A stretch of DNA of 64,000 nucleotides from Psococerastis gibbosa (lineage: Eukaryota > Arthropoda > Insecta > Psocodea > Psocidae). The stretch is taken from the NCBI GenBank assembly GCA_963971405.1, contig OZ020486.1, forward strand, positions 26,683,419 through 26,747,418. Reading direction: 5' to 3'. A program made the position numbers and the translations under genes. The notes beneath the pieces are model-generated. The model saw only the letters and a list, made by a program, of their open reading frames with translations. It searched no databases and was not told where the DNA came from. Of this stretch, positions 1-13,130 are shown piece by piece (the first letter of the stretch is position 1; each line of letters opens with the position of its first letter).

Positions 1-748
1 CCATGATTCACACCGTGCAAAACCCACACACCGAAGACTCAGTCCTGAGCACTGTTTGGGATGTATGCAATTTACCTTCAGACAGACGTACAGACACGTG
101 ACTACAGTCAGGCATGAGCGATAATACAATATCCTACACAGAAAATTGTAGTAAGTCTTAACCAAAATATTTTAACCAGAAGTAATTTTTAGGATAACTC
201 TAATACTGCACTTAATGCGTTGTAGTTTAAAAGAAATTACATATTACAAATATTTGTACAATATTACGCGACAGAAAAATTTTAAGTTCTAAGTTTATAA
301 ATAAACTGGTCTGTTGTGCTGACATTTGTCCTAAATGGCATAATAATAATTCACTCTCAGCAGCTAGGTCTAAAGGTAATACACATGTGTACCGCGTGTA
401 CCTATGGCCTACTGTCATCAATGTGCGTCATTATTAGCCCATCAGAGCGCTAGTTACATGCCTTTTATAATACTGATTGGTAGGCTCCCTGAAGTGTTAA
501 AAGACATGTAACAGCGACTTAGAGGACAATAAGCAGACAAGCAGCTGACAAAGACGATAGAAGAAACTACTCCAGTAAGAGTAAGAGAGAGCAGCTGCAA
601 TAATGCGATTAGGGTAAGTGTTAATAGTGTATTATAATATATTGTGTATTTAATCATTTAAGTTCTATTATATATGTAGCCTCCTATATGGTGAAATAGA
701 CCATAACTGGTCTCAGCTTCCTGGGACGTTAAGCGATAAAATACTTAC
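1..748. other. NSD intron, no feature seen
   Basis: This lies downstream of the donor at 748/747 of the last visible NSD exon and should be intronic. AT-rich; I see no further exon and no recognisable repeat. Confidence 0.6.
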
Positions 749-3700
749 ATATTTGTTGGTTTTGATCTTAGCAAAGGGCGGAGGTTTTCCAACAGTTTTA
801 CTACTCTCACGTTGGGATAAAGCTTCTTTTCTAGCTTGAAATTCATTATTAGCTTCAACCACCGCGCGCTCATACGAAATATCAAGCCCTTTGCCGCTTT
901 TGATGTTGTTCTTCGCGTCGCCCTCCTGAGAATACGAGAAAAATAATAAAATCAGATCGGTTGTGAACCCAAACGATTAGTGATTGATCATAAAGTCATC
1001 TAATGAAAAACCAAGGCAATTACCCATATTTGAGCCATCACAAAAAAAAATCAACAACTAAATGATAGGCTAAGTCAGGTTGATGGCTATTGTACTTTCC
1101 TTGCAGAATCTAATTTTTTATAATCAAATGAAATGAAATGAAACAACCCCAGAATAAACTTAGTATATTTCTTAGTGAAAAAAAAAAAAAAAAACGATAC
1201 TATGCATACCATGAGTCCATTATGGGGATCCATGTTGGATTTTCTATAGGAAATTTCTCCATTTAAAATTACACATACCTGGTAGAGGAACGCTCTCCCA
1301 CGATTGACCCATTGGTAGTCTCGACTGCCATAGAACTGAACTGCGAATTCACACTGCCTCCTTTTCATATTAACCAAATTCTGTGGGATCTCTTGTGGAT
1401 ACAAAATTTTGGCAGGCCACCATCTGAAACATTTATTAGATACAACTACAACACTGGAAATTGCCCTATAGTGCGTAAAAAGGCGTGACGTATTGAAAAA
1501 TGTTTTTTTGTGATTTGGGGTAGAGACGCATAGGGATTCAGCCAGGAGTTAGGAGGTTTAAAAATAATAACCATCAGATAACCTAGTTAATTTAGTAAAA
1601 AACCTCTACATACGATGCAGCAGTGAGATGAGTGTGTATTTCAACCCAAACTACTTCTTATCCCACTCGAAAAAATACACGGTACATCTATACATCCCTA
1701 ATAACTTATTATGGCTTTCAGTTATCAATTCGTATCAGATTTGCTTCATAATGTAACATAGAAAATTCTGTTCCCTGTAGCTTTCTAATGAGCTCATTGT
1801 TTTAAATATAAAATTACTGTTCACGCAATTACAAGATTAAAATGAAATAATAATAATAAATTATTAAGAGTGTACAGCCCGTAGGAAAGTGGCAGCCCGA
1901 AATTTAATACTTTTTATTTTTTATTTAATTAACTAAGCATGTTATTAAAGATTTGGCTCATCAAGGTTGTAGAAGACTACTTCATGCATCATATAATAAG
2001 GAATTTTCAGCTTTCGAAATTGTAGTTTCTTTTATAAAATCGATAATACGTGAAAAGTCATCTTACGGGCTGTACACTCATAAGGTGCTGTGGGGAACAC
2101 AGCACCTTCCGGTCTATTTTATCAATAATTTGCTACTAACCTATATTTTGCGAGTTTCGCCCAGACGATTTCGCCATGCAATGGAAAACGCCCTGATTCG
2201 CATTCTTCACATATAAAACTGTCTTCAATATTTTTTCCTGGAAGACATTCGGCGTGAAATGAAGATGGACAGCTATCGCAGCAGATGAGGGTGCCACCTT
2301 TGCAGCAGATAAAGCACCAGTTAATATTGTAGTGGTACTGCAGTTTGGACTTAGGAGGTGGCTCGAAGTGTTTTCCACATAAGATTTGACTCGTTGTCTT
2401 CACCTGTAAAATCAAAATATTTATGTACATTTAAGAAAAAAAGAAACGAATGAATATATCATAAAGTATTACAGAAAAGACAAGAAAATGGGGTAAAAGG
2501 CGGCTTTAATCAAAAGCACATAACAATGATGGATGGATGGATTGAAATGAGCTTTTGATATGATAACATAAGACCAATGGCAATATAAAAGCGAACTACC
2601 TATAAAGCCAATTTTAATAGGTCGTTCTCGAATCTGAGCATAACCTAAAAAAATCATTCTAATAAAGTTAAAAAATGTAACTCCGACATATATTGTAAAC
2701 ATCATTTCCGCAGTTATGATTCAAAATTCAAGTGGAAATTTACAAATGCCTACTCAAACTACTCCTAACGAAATGCTACATAATTTAAGCCTGAGAATGT
2801 ACCGAACTAGGTGACACAAAGAAACACAAGGTTTCACAGCTGAAGTCATGAGAATGCAGATTTACCTACAATTGCGACAGGCATCATATGTGGTCTGACA
2901 AGATACGCCGAGGCACAACCTTCATGGTAAACATAGGCACTAAAATAATTAATATTTTTATTACAAATTTAAATAAAATTAAATAAATATAATACATACA
3001 TATATATATATATAGAGTAAATTAAAATAATTAAATAAAACGCTCGGATTGACGTTCTCTGAACGGAATATACACAAAGTTACCTCGGTGCCAGCAGGAA
3101 CGCAAAAATAGCCAGAATGATAGGAAGTGGGGCACTTGATGCAGCGTACTAGCTTGTCCGATGGCACTAATTGGCCTTCCACAGTGTTGTCCGATGCACA
3201 TGTGTGGCAGGTGTGCAAAGGGCAAGCCAGAATTTCCGGAGGAGGGTCGCCGTCATCACCGCTGGTATCGCCAGGCTCACGTTGAAGCCCAATACCTTTC
3301 CTGGGTCCACGGTTGAACTTCGCTTGAGGAAAGAGCTTTAAGCAGTTGTTATGGTAAAATTTACCGCATCCCGCTGCAATGATATACGAATGTTTTAAAA
3401 TAGCTATAACCATTCATACTAAAAAATGCTACGAGAATAATTGCCGGAAACTGGGCATACTAAGCAAAAGCCCAATGGCTGTGGTCGTAACTCCGTATAC
3501 AGGGCGAAAATGAAGGGTAGAAGGTGGCAAGGCAGACATGGCATGGAGGGACGTGGAAAGTGACCTGTGAAAGTGAAAGCATGTACGGGTTCACTCGTTC
3601 TTTAGACTAAGTATGGTCTCATGTTTCATACCTGTTAGACACATTTGTCTCGTACCGTCAACTTTCTTGCAAACGAAACAAGAATTCTGCCCCTTAGTGC

Positions 3701-6700
3701 ATTCATCACACAGCCAGCTGTCAGAGAGGTATATTTGGTTGTTGCTAGGAGATGATTCCAGGCTTAGACAGGAGGGATGAAAAAAATTGTGACACTGGCC
3801 CCGGCATTGCACGGTTATTTCGTTTTTTATTCCACGGCATGTGTCACAAATCTAAAAATAAAAATAAAGACTTTGAATTGGCCAATAAATGATTATTAAT
3901 TTCTAATGAAATGATCAACAAGCAACAACTTTCTAAAACTGAATATTGCTCTCAGACCACCAATTGGTTTTTTTACCAAATTAAATTTCACAGGAAATAA
4001 TGATCGTAGAGCCTACAATGAGATGACACGAAGTAAAAGGAATGGTCCTCTTGATACATAGTATGAGGCTGTCACTAACTCTGGCCACATTTTTGTAAGG
4101 CGTGGAACTAACCTAACTTAGCATTTTTTCACGCCCTCCAAAACTGTGGCCAAACGCTGTTATTGATGGCCACTTGTTATACATTACAATGCAAAGGTAT
4201 ATTTAATTTAAAATATGACATAATAAAATTGATGGCTCTACGATTAATATTATCAGTGAAATTTGAATTTAAATAGTGGGGGTGTCCGATTAGCTCCTAC
4301 ACAAAAAATTTATTTTAATTTTAAAACATAAGAATTGTATAACCAATTTATTTATGGTGTTGAAACTTAATTTTCAATAGTTAACCCATAACAAAACTAA
4401 GTATCCTAAAATATAATAATAGACAAAGTTTTTTACGTAAACAAGTTGATACGAAGCTGCGGTTCAATAAAAAAGATTAAGGTACGGTGCACAAAGACAA
4501 ATCGCACGTCTACGAATCGCTGAGAAATCCGTCATTGGAGCAAATGGGTTGATGAATGGTTGGTGCAAAACCACTGAGTCTACTTGAGAAGATTGCTCTT
4601 GCTGAGCTCACGTTAGTACACGGTTTTCTGAAAATCGTCGACTAATATGAGCTCAAAGTAAGTGATCTTCAGACGTACTCTGTGGTTTTGCACGAATGAT
4701 GGATTTTTCGGCGTATTGTCGCCGGTGTCTGTATTATTTTTGGCGAGCAATGCTTTAATACTGACCAGAAGAATTCCTTACAACTATAAAACCCTCTTCC
4801 TGGCGCTTTTGTTATAAAAACTCGAAACAGTGCCCTTCATTTATTTCATGCAATGAATTTATTTGCTATATACTTTAAAATTACACACCAATCGGACAAA
4901 AATTAAGGAAAATCGAACGGGTTACACTTAGTTATAATCAACACTAGAAGGGTTGCAACGCACACATGCTAGTGTTACAAGCTTTAATGTCCAAAAGCAA
5001 CTGTTAGATGAGCCATTCACCTTAAGCTAATGGTAAAACACAACACAATAATTTGAAGCCCACAGGTATTGATCCCGGTACTTAATTTTACGAAATTGGA
5101 AAAATTGTGATTTAATACACAGCACGTGCACTACTAATGGGGATGAGAAGATTCCTCTGACAAAATTGAAACGTTTCGTACAATACTACTTCCTCCTCTC
5201 ACCTCTCAACTATGCTATTATTTATCTAAAACATACATGCATCCCAAGTTTTTCTATTTGGTAAGGCGCATATTCCACCGACGTCAATAGTCCACTATTG
5301 ACGTGTTTGACGTGGTAGCAGACATTGAAGAGTGTAAAAATGATCTGCTACCACGTCAATAGTGAACTATTGACGTCGGTGGAATAAGCGCCTAACTTAT
5401 GATGCATAGCGAGCGACATTCAAGATGGCAATATTATACAATACATCTAATGTCATACGCTGAGAAATACCAGCAGCATTCATTTCGGCCTGAGTGAAGA
5501 AGCCTACCCAAATTAACAAAAATTAGAACACATTACTCAGAAATCATTTATTTCGAATTAACAAAGACAAGCCAATAACATAACGATTAAATCAGAAAAT
5601 AATTAAGGGACATTCAACTGATTTATGTATGAATGTTAGTTTATAACAAAGCAACAATTTTAAAACAAGAACATTACTTTCCCAAAATAAAACCCAGCTC
5701 CAGATAAAATAGGATGCAACAGAACATGAAAAGCAAGCACGGATATTTCTATACCTTTTCATCACCCAGGCCTTTGAATAAAAATTTCTTGGCCCGCTTC
5801 GTTTCAAGTGATAATAAGTCCAAGCTGGATGTACTTTCTTTTTCAAAAGCACTAGTGCTATCTTCAGATGGTGCTCTCTCATCACGTATTTTTTCGGCTA
5901 ATTGCAAATGCTTCGTTTTCTTTTCATTTTCCATTTTTGCCTCCACCCGTTGTCCCTGTCAAATAAGATTAAAATGTGAGAGAAATTGAAAATTAATTCA
6001 TTACCATTAATGATTTAAATAGGCTTACACAGTTTCCTCATATTATATTCCCAATACCTCACCAATTACTCACGTAAGTTCAACGATAATAATAAAATAG
6101 AAAATATGGCACCTAACTGCAAGCTATGTATTGCCGAAGGGAGGAAATAGCACAGGAAGAGTTTCCAGGTTGTAGGGTTCTAACATAAAAAAAGAAAATA
6201 GCGGCAAATTATGAAGAACCGGTCCGGGTTTACTCGAACATGCTTTCCAATTTATCAAAATTAGTAGATAGAGAAAATGAGTAATTTCATGGTAAATAAT
6301 TTTCCTATGGTTAAATTTTCGATATCTCGGGGGGGGGGGGGGGGTTGTCCACCTGACGTCACTGGAGGTGAGGTAAATTCTAGATAGGTCAGACCAACAC
6401 ATTACCACACATCAATACTGGCAAGGCACGCAATGCATTTGAGCGTGAATTTTCTATCATTTTTTCGAAAAAACATTTTTCTGTACAAAACCTAATACTT
6501 TTCTGGGAAAGCAACCTGTCCGGTTTCGTTACTGAATTTAACACCTAAAACATACCTGAAGGTAGAAATCATCGATAGAAAGGTTTCGCAGAAAAATTAT
6601 TTTTTAGTCATTTTTCATTAAAATTTAGTTATTTTTATTTTTTTACCCCCAGAAGCAACCTATCAAGGGGCAAGCGACCCCCCGCATTTCGTTAACATTA

Positions 6701-9700
6701 ATAACGACTACAATATATGTGAATTTTAAAGAAATCCTTGGAGCCGTTTTTGAGAAATAATTTTTTTAGACGTTTTTTTTGGAGTTTTTTGAGAATAACC
6801 CCCCCCCCCCAAATTAAGTTAGCCCCAAATAATAAAAATTGTTCCGAGGTATGATTTTTGTGAACCTACATGCCGAATTTCATCAAACAGACAGACAGAC
6901 ATTTCGTAAAAACCACTTTTTTGGGTTCCTGGGACCTTAAAACGTGTAAATCCGTTGAAATCTCGGAATCGAAAATTTCGACCGTCACCTTTCGACTCTG
7001 GCCAATTAGGTGTAGGGAGTTGTCATAGAAGCACCGAGCCCGCTTCGTGGGGCGGCGTTTTCTCTCTCCCTTATAAATTAGCCTATAACATATTGTACTA
7101 TTAAAGTGCACTAGAACATACAGTATTTCGCAGAATCGCCGACCCCGCTTTCGCCCTTTTAAAACACTATTCGAAGACGACTATTAACTTAAATAAGTAA
7201 AAAAAAACTTTTAGCTCTGGCCGATTAGGTGTAGGGAGATTCCATAAAATTTGTCTGATCAATTCACTTTAAATGGTCGCCATCTTGAAATCGTTGATTT
7301 GTCGTAAAAAATGTTTATCACAATTGTCGTAGAAAAAACTACGGGCTTTAAGTAACATGTTATCATCCTATTCTTCTACGACCAATGGTAACTGAGATAT
7401 ACATTTTTAAAGTTTTTGATTGGCAGCCATCTTGAAAGAACCGGTCCGAGTTTACTCGAACATGCTTTCCAATTTATGAATTAGTAGAAAATTAGAGAAA
7501 ATAAGTAATTTCATGGTAAATAATTCTCCTATGGTTTAATTTGGGATATCTCTGGGGGGGTGTCCACTTGACGTCACTGGAGGTGAGGTAACCTCAATAA
7601 ATTTAAAAATCTTTAAAACTCCATTCTATCTAGTATACGCTGTAACCATTTGGGAAGGGGGGGGGGGGGTCTGGAACCCAAGGACCACCTCTGGCAATCG
7701 CCTAGGATATCACCTATCCCAAAGCACTGAATTAATCGATGGCATTGCACATTCTAGACCGGTCAGACCAACTCATTACCACACAGTAATAATGGCAGGG
7801 CACGCAATACATTTGAGCGTGAATTTTCTACCATTTTTTCGAAAAAACATTTTTCTGTACAAAACCTAATACTTTTCTGGGAAAGCAACCTGTCCGGTTT
7901 CGTTACTGAATTTAACACCTAAAACATACCTGAAGGTAGAAATCATCGATAGAAAGGTTTCGCAGAAAAATTATTTTTTAGTCATTTTTCATTAAAATTT
8001 AGTTATTTTTATTTTTTTACCCCCAGAAGCAACCTATCAAGGGGCAAGCGACCCCCCGCATTTCGTTAACATTAATAACGACTACAATATATGTGAATTT
8101 TAAAGAAATCCTTGGAGCCGTTTTTGAGAAATAATTTTTTTAGACGTTTTTTTTGGAGTTTTTTGAGAATAACCCCCCCCCCCCCCAAATTAAGTTAGCC
8201 CCAAATAATAAAAATTGTTCCGAGGTATGATTTTTGTGAACCTACATGCCGAATTTCATCAAACAGACAGACAGACATTTCGTAAAAACCACTTTTTTGG
8301 GTTCCTGGGACCTTAAAACGTGTAAATCCGTTGAAATCTCGGAATCGAAAATTTCGACCGTCACAAAGCTTTCCTTATACTACGTATAAATTGGAAAGCA
8401 ACAAATGAACGATTCAACAGGCAGGGGTGACAACAGAACTCCGGTGCAGTAAGTTCTGCGCATTTTACTCGCAATATAAAGAGCTTGATTTTGACAGTAA
8501 TAGGCTTATGGCGCCTACACTAGGGAACTACCGTGGAATCGTTCATTGACCAAGTTCAGGATGCACACCTTACCAGCCAGCATAAGTCTCTTTAACTTTT
8601 TAACAAGCTGATGTTTGATTTTTAATCATTTGATCCCGCCATCTTATACAGGGTGCGGCAGCATAATTTCCTTTTTTTTTTTTTAAATTGATAAAACCCA
8701 TTGTATGAACCAGAAACTCTTTAATTGGTTTTTATAGTGTAAGTACATATTTAAAAAATTTTACATAGTTTTTATAGATCAAATCATTTAGATGAAGTCC
8801 CCCTATTGCCGATGCACTGAGTATACCGATTTTTTGTGTTTTTCAAGCATAGCAGGCGTTATCTTAGCAATTTCATCCTGGATATTGTTCTTTAAATCTT
8901 GTAGGGTCTTTGGACGGTTCCCATAAACACGGGATTTCAAAAAACCCAGCAGAAAAAAAAAAAAATCGGGAGAGCGGGCCGACCACTGCAAATCGCCCCT
9001 GATTGAGATGAGGCGTTATGGGAAGTGTTCCCTCAAAACAGCCTGACTGCCTCATGTGATCTAATGGGCCGAGGGACTCCAATTCTTCGTTTTGTCACAC
9101 TGGCAGTTTGTCTGAACGTAGTGACCCATAAGACAATTGATTTCCGGTCCGGAAACGAGGCTAAATTAAAGTGATCCCGAAAGGCGCGCTGGGTTGCAAT
9201 CACAGAAAAACCGCTCGAAAAATAAGCCTTCGCGGCAACTGCACGCTGCTCACTGCTCCAACGCATGATGGTGTCAGAAATGTGCTTCAAAAAAACTTTA
9301 AAGTGCCATCTCTCGAACAAGACCACAAGCATTCCGCCACCACATCAACTGACCAAATGGCGCGCATTACAAATAAGGAAATTATGCTGCCGCACCCTGT
9401 ATCATGCCGGAATGGGACATCACACCTGTAGATCAGTGTGTATCAATTAATTTACGAATGATAGAAAAAAATTAATTACCTTTTTCTTTTCAATTTTGAT
9501 CTTGAACGCGGCAGGCGACACTTCAACATTTGCGTCTTCTTTTTTTTTTTTATCCGTAAGTTTCTGACTCTTCGTTCCAGACTTTTTAGTTTGTTCCACA
9601 GGAACTACTGGAAGTGGGAGGGGAAAAGTTTCTATTACGTCTGGAATTTCAGTAACATTTCCCACAAGGCTTGAACAGTCACCATAACGCTCCAGAGGAT

Positions 9701-12700
9701 TTCTTCGCCTAATATTTACCAGCCTCTGCATTGGTTTCAACGACAACAGCACTTCGCCTTCCTTTACAGCCTCATTCCAGCTCTTCAAATGTATTTTTGT
9801 TACTTCTAATGCATCACGAAAGTGCTCGTCTTTGGCAGCATCATCTGTTTCACCGAGCTCCTGAAAATGCTCTCGCCCCTTAAAAGCAGCAACAAATGTA
9901 TGAGGAACCCAAGCACGTCTCCCTCTGTCGTGTAGAAATTGGACATGAATGAAGCCCTCAGGTTCACCATCTAAGCATTTAATTTTACTGTACTCATCGA
10001 AACAGAACGGATCTTGTATGAGAATTGATGGCCAGAAGGGGTATTCGCCAACCCTCGTCCATAGCTGTAATCAAAATACAAATGTTTATTTTTAATGTAT
10101 TTAAATAATAATAAAAATAATACAAAAATTAATGAAATCAATCTTTTAAATTCACATATTGTCATCATTATTTATGTAAACAAAACCCATTAGGTCGCAA
10201 CCCACTTTATAGTTTAATTAAAAAAGGCTTAATTTTCATGAAAAATTACTTAAAAATAAAGGGATTTATAGATGCTTCCTAACTTCAATGTGTGTTTAAG
10301 GTGCTAAACAAAGTGAAAAAAACCAAACCGGATTGTTTGTTAAGCAAGGGCCACAACAAATACCTAAAATTGAGTTTGAGACGCAACTGAATGATTCTGA
10401 TAGGATTCTCACCGAAAAAAAAAGTTTTCATTTCATTTCGTAAATTTAGTGTACGTAAAACATAAAATAAGAAAATCTACGTTTCCAAAATTAAAGTAAT
10501 GATAAACAAAAACTATTTTTTTTTAAAGGAAGAAAACTTTATGAAACCACCAGTTGAAGCGTTTTTGCTCGCACTGTCTACAGGTAATTAGGTGAAATTC
10601 AACCACTCAGGAAAGTGCGTTACTAACGCTTCATGATGGAATTATAAAACTTTTTAATCAACTTACCAGATCACCTGGTAACCAAGTGCATTGAAAATGC
10701 TTCGACAGGAGTGCAACTTTGGCAAACAAGTCGTTGGGCAGAATTTCCGGAGTCCCACTTGCACCCCGTGTGATTAAATGTTCGTAACATTCCATTTTTT
10801 CTTCATTTAGTTTCTTAACCTGCATGTCATGATGCGTCATTAACTCAACCATTTTCTCAGTTAGTTTTACTTCACGTAAGCTCCGCCTCGGGGTACTTTC
10901 AGGGGCCGCATGAACAACCCCTTGACTACTATAAGACCCAACGTAGGACTCTACCTTGACTGGTGAAGAGCGATTTAATCGGAGAGAGGTTCGAGTCTGT
11001 CGTTTCTCTTGCATCTTGATTTTACGTTTATTTTTCAATTCATCCTCTTCTCTCTGCTGAGATAAGGTTTCAACCAATTGATCCTTAGTTATAACAACTC
11101 GACACGGTTTAGGTTCATGCGTTTTCTCAATCACCGAATCAGACGTTCGAGGTGACACGTCTCGCTCTTTTTTAACTGTAGTAACTACTTCAGTTTCCGC
11201 CTTTACCGTTTCAACAATATTTTGCTTCTCTTTTAATGGCTCCGAGGATTGATTGGAAATTGCTATTTTCCTGCGAACTCGCTTCCTTGATGTAAAATTT
11301 GACCGTCTCTTTCGCGGACGGTCCCTCGACTCTTTTACCTCATTTGCAGCCCGTAATGGAGGACTGTCATTTTCAACTCCCAACTGACTAGCATCCTCTT
11401 GTTTTTGGTAACTTGTTACTTCAAGATTTTTAACAGCTGGGCAAGTAGAAGTTCCCATGAGATCGTCCCAAGTAGATCTGAGCACAGTGAGTTCATCGTC
11501 AAGCGGCGGAGCCGTTTCCTCGGACAAGCCGCCTCTTCTGACACTTTTACGAATCACTCCATTTGGAGAGGATGTCTCTTTTTTATCCTTAGGAATGTCT
11601 ACCACATGAATCTTGGCTACCTCTGTTATGCTGGATGACTGTATCTCATCTGCTTCTTCTTTTGCTGGTTCGATAGAAACAGATGGCACATCACAGGACT
11701 GTTGAACACCAAAACTTATTTCTGTTCCATAACCATTAATTTGTTTCTTCGGCATCAATAATCTGCGTTTCTTTTTCTTATAAGACATAACAAATCTGTC
11801 TTTACCACCACGCCTCTTCCTCAATGGACTGGAATTTTTAGTATCTGATGGAACAGTGGCAGTTGCAGCAGCAGGGTCTTCAGTTTGACCGCTCTGTTCT
11901 ACGGTCTCGTTAATTTTTCCGAAGTTGTTCAACTTATTCCACCCTTTTTTCCTACCTCGACGCTCAATACATTTGGGAGGAGTGGGAGGAGGAACTGCTG
12001 GTTCTTCAGGGATGACTGCAGATTTCCATTTATCTAATCCTCCAGTAACAACAATATTGGCCACCTTGGAGTGTAATACATAATTACTGAATTCGGGTTT
12101 TGGTTTACGAGTTCGCCCGGATCTTGTTTTAACTATGATAGGTGTCCTTGGAGACAAACCATGGAGCTCCTCTAAATTGTTTTCACTCAGTGATTCATCG
12201 CGTTCCACCATCTCTCGTCTCAATTTCTTCCCGCTGCCTAAGGGTCGACCCTTCTTTTTCATGCTTCTGTCCATCTTTACCGTAGTTGCAACAGTTGGTA
12301 GTTCATCCGACAACGTATCTTCTGACGAAGAAGTTACGTTTTCACTGATTTCACCCTCCAAAGCCTTTTGTTCGTTCGCGTACATTTTCCCAAAGCCCAG
12401 GGACCTTCCCTTCCTTTTCAAACCTCTTCTTTTTTCTATTTCATTCAAAATTCTCGCTTCTCTTTGTAGTTTCTTCACTTGCTTCAATCTGTCTTTCCTC
12501 AGTTTCTTAGTTTCCAATTCTAGCTTCTTCTTTTCTTTCCTTAGAATCTTGAGTTGTCGCATTTCTTCGGCAAGGCGGTTCTTTATGTCAGCGTTCTCAC
12601 GAGATTTGAATTTCTTCCGCAAAGGCTCTACAAACGCGTCAGATTCGTCATCATCGGTTTCGTAATGCTTCCGTTTTTTTAAGAAGGATTTTTTTAGACT

Positions 12701-12806
12701 TTTTGTGCTCAGCATACGAAGACGGCGAGGTATATTTGGAGTCAGCTTATCAAAATGTTTAAAATGTGGAGAATTCGGTCGTTCAGGAGACTTCTGCTCT
12801 GAAGCT
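749..12806 (-). CDS. NSD: NSD-family histone H3K36 methyltransferase, partial (SET end off the window)
   Basis: Nuclear chromatin enzyme; the family methylates histone H3 Lys36. Exons read by eye on the minus strand: 12806-10667, 10064-9480, 5955-5755, 3851-3632, 3373-3084, 2403-2141, 1423-1279, 925-749. All have GT..AG borders and matching phases. The first exon gives about 713 residues, rich in Lys/Arg/Ser/Glu with a basic coiled-coil-like stretch, and no recognisable fold. Exon 2 is PWWP1 (GDL-LWTRVGEYPFWPS). The 3.8-2.1 kb exons carry PHD fingers (CFVCKK, CGKFYHNNC, WCFICCKGG, CDSCPSSFHAEC). The KYR/WWPAK junction and FYGSRDYQW form PWWP2. The last exon has GKPPPFAKIK, which in human NSD1 lies just before AWS-SET, so the catalytic domain is beyond base 1. 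The 5' start is not established: 12806 needs a preceding exon in phase 2. Introns hold MITEs and a mariner-like element. NSD1/2/3 orthologue; domain order and local similarity make the family call firm. Confidence 0.9.
1868..2079. repeat. Palindromic MITE, short copy (GAGTGTACAGCCCGTA ends)
   Basis: A 16-base terminal inverted repeat, GAGTGTACAGCCCGTA at 1868-1883 and its reverse complement at 2064-2079. The inner arm shares long AT-rich tracts with 53971-54356 and with a decayed copy at 18800-19140. No coding capacity. It sits in the NSD intron 62 bases from the PHD exon. Confidence 0.8.
3852..5261. other. NSD intron with diverged repeats
   Basis: No exon seen. It contains an inverted pair around ATCGTAGAGCC (near 4003) and GGCTCTACGAT (near 4233), recalling 55090-55170. 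A second loose palindrome around GGTGCAAAACCACTGAGT (4560-4700) recurs near 37465. These look like old MITE remains; the boundaries are not clear. Confidence 0.4.
5265..5392. repeat. Harbinger-like MITE with TAA duplication
   Basis: Near-perfect palindrome of 128 bases, beginning GGCGCATATTCCACCGACG and ending with the complement, flanked on both sides by TAA. Same family as 37259-37402, which also has TAA flanks. TAA/TTA three-base duplications are typical of PIF/Harbinger elements; that assignment is inference because no transposase is present. Confidence 0.75.
6213..6982. repeat. Dispersed repeat R1, copy 1
   Basis: This and 7440-8402 are direct near-identical copies for about 600 bases (from ACGCAATGCAT... 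to ATTTCGACCGTCAC). Copy 1 lacks about 160 bases present in copy 2 and lacks the 3' terminus. It includes long G and C runs, which are prone to sequencing error. No coding frame. Confidence 0.8.
7440..8402. repeat. Dispersed repeat R1, full-looking copy 2
   Basis: Bounded by GCTTTCCAATTTAT near the left end and ATAAATTGGAAAGC at 8387-8400, so it has short terminal inverted repeats. Other pieces of the family lie at 14444-14668, 23505-24065, 37870-38145, 44440-44525, 51436-52193 and 63198-63270. The conserved 3' part carries a CAGACAGACAGA run. Superfamily not recognised. Confidence 0.75.
8649..9399 (-). mobile_element. Non-autonomous mariner-like element with transposase remnants
   Basis: Terminal inverted repeats CAGGGTGCGGCAGCATAATT at 8649 and its complement ending at 9399, each flanked by TA, as expected for the Tc1/mariner superfamily. 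On the minus strand 9257-9033 encodes the N-terminal helix-turn-helix region of a transposase (WSSEQRAVAAKAYF). 8991-8803 encodes its C-terminal end (WSARSPDF, LKSRVYGNRPKTLQDLKNNI). The DDE catalytic core between them is missing and the frames are broken. So it is an internally deleted derivative, 751 bases long, in the NSD intron. Confidence 0.85.
10065..10666. other. NSD intron, nothing recognised
   Basis: AT-rich intron between the long first exon and PWWP1, with a good acceptor at 10065 and donor at 10666. No repeat or extra exon seen. Confidence 0.6.
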
Positions 12807-13130
12807 CTGTAAATAGCGACATAAAAGTTAGCAAGATGCAGATGTTCGCAAGAAAATAACAATAATTAATAAGCTTAAAGTGCATTCTGAAGTTAGCATG
12901 TCACATTGCAGGAAATGTCAGTCTAAATCCTAACTACCAACAAGCTTGAATACACAATATTAACATAGCGTCCGGGATTCAAAAACGTAATACTGCAATT
13001 TTAATGGTCGCAATCCCGAACCTATTCTCAATCCCCAGATTGGCTGGTACCTATCTTAGTATTACTAAAAAAATACTCGTAATTACGTAAATTACAGTGT
13101 ATTCTTCCATTGAAACTGCAAGAACAGTAA

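Noticed and set aside
2866..2939. A 74-base minus-strand segment with TAG acceptor and GTAAAT donor, frame reading YVYHEGCASAYLV, PHD-like
   Set aside because: It needs incoming phase 2 and leaves in phase 1, while its NSD neighbours are phase 0 on both sides. Direct joining of 3084 to 2403 aligns residue for residue with human NSD1.
12135..12665. 176-codon plus-strand frame rich in Phe/Ser
   Set aside because: Antisense shadow of the Lys/Glu-rich NSD exon.
10658..12862. Long minus-strand frame starting at an ATG at 12862 as the NSD start
   Set aside because: A strong acceptor (TTTACAG) lies inside at 12807 and the upstream residues look like translated intron. The true start is probably in another exon.
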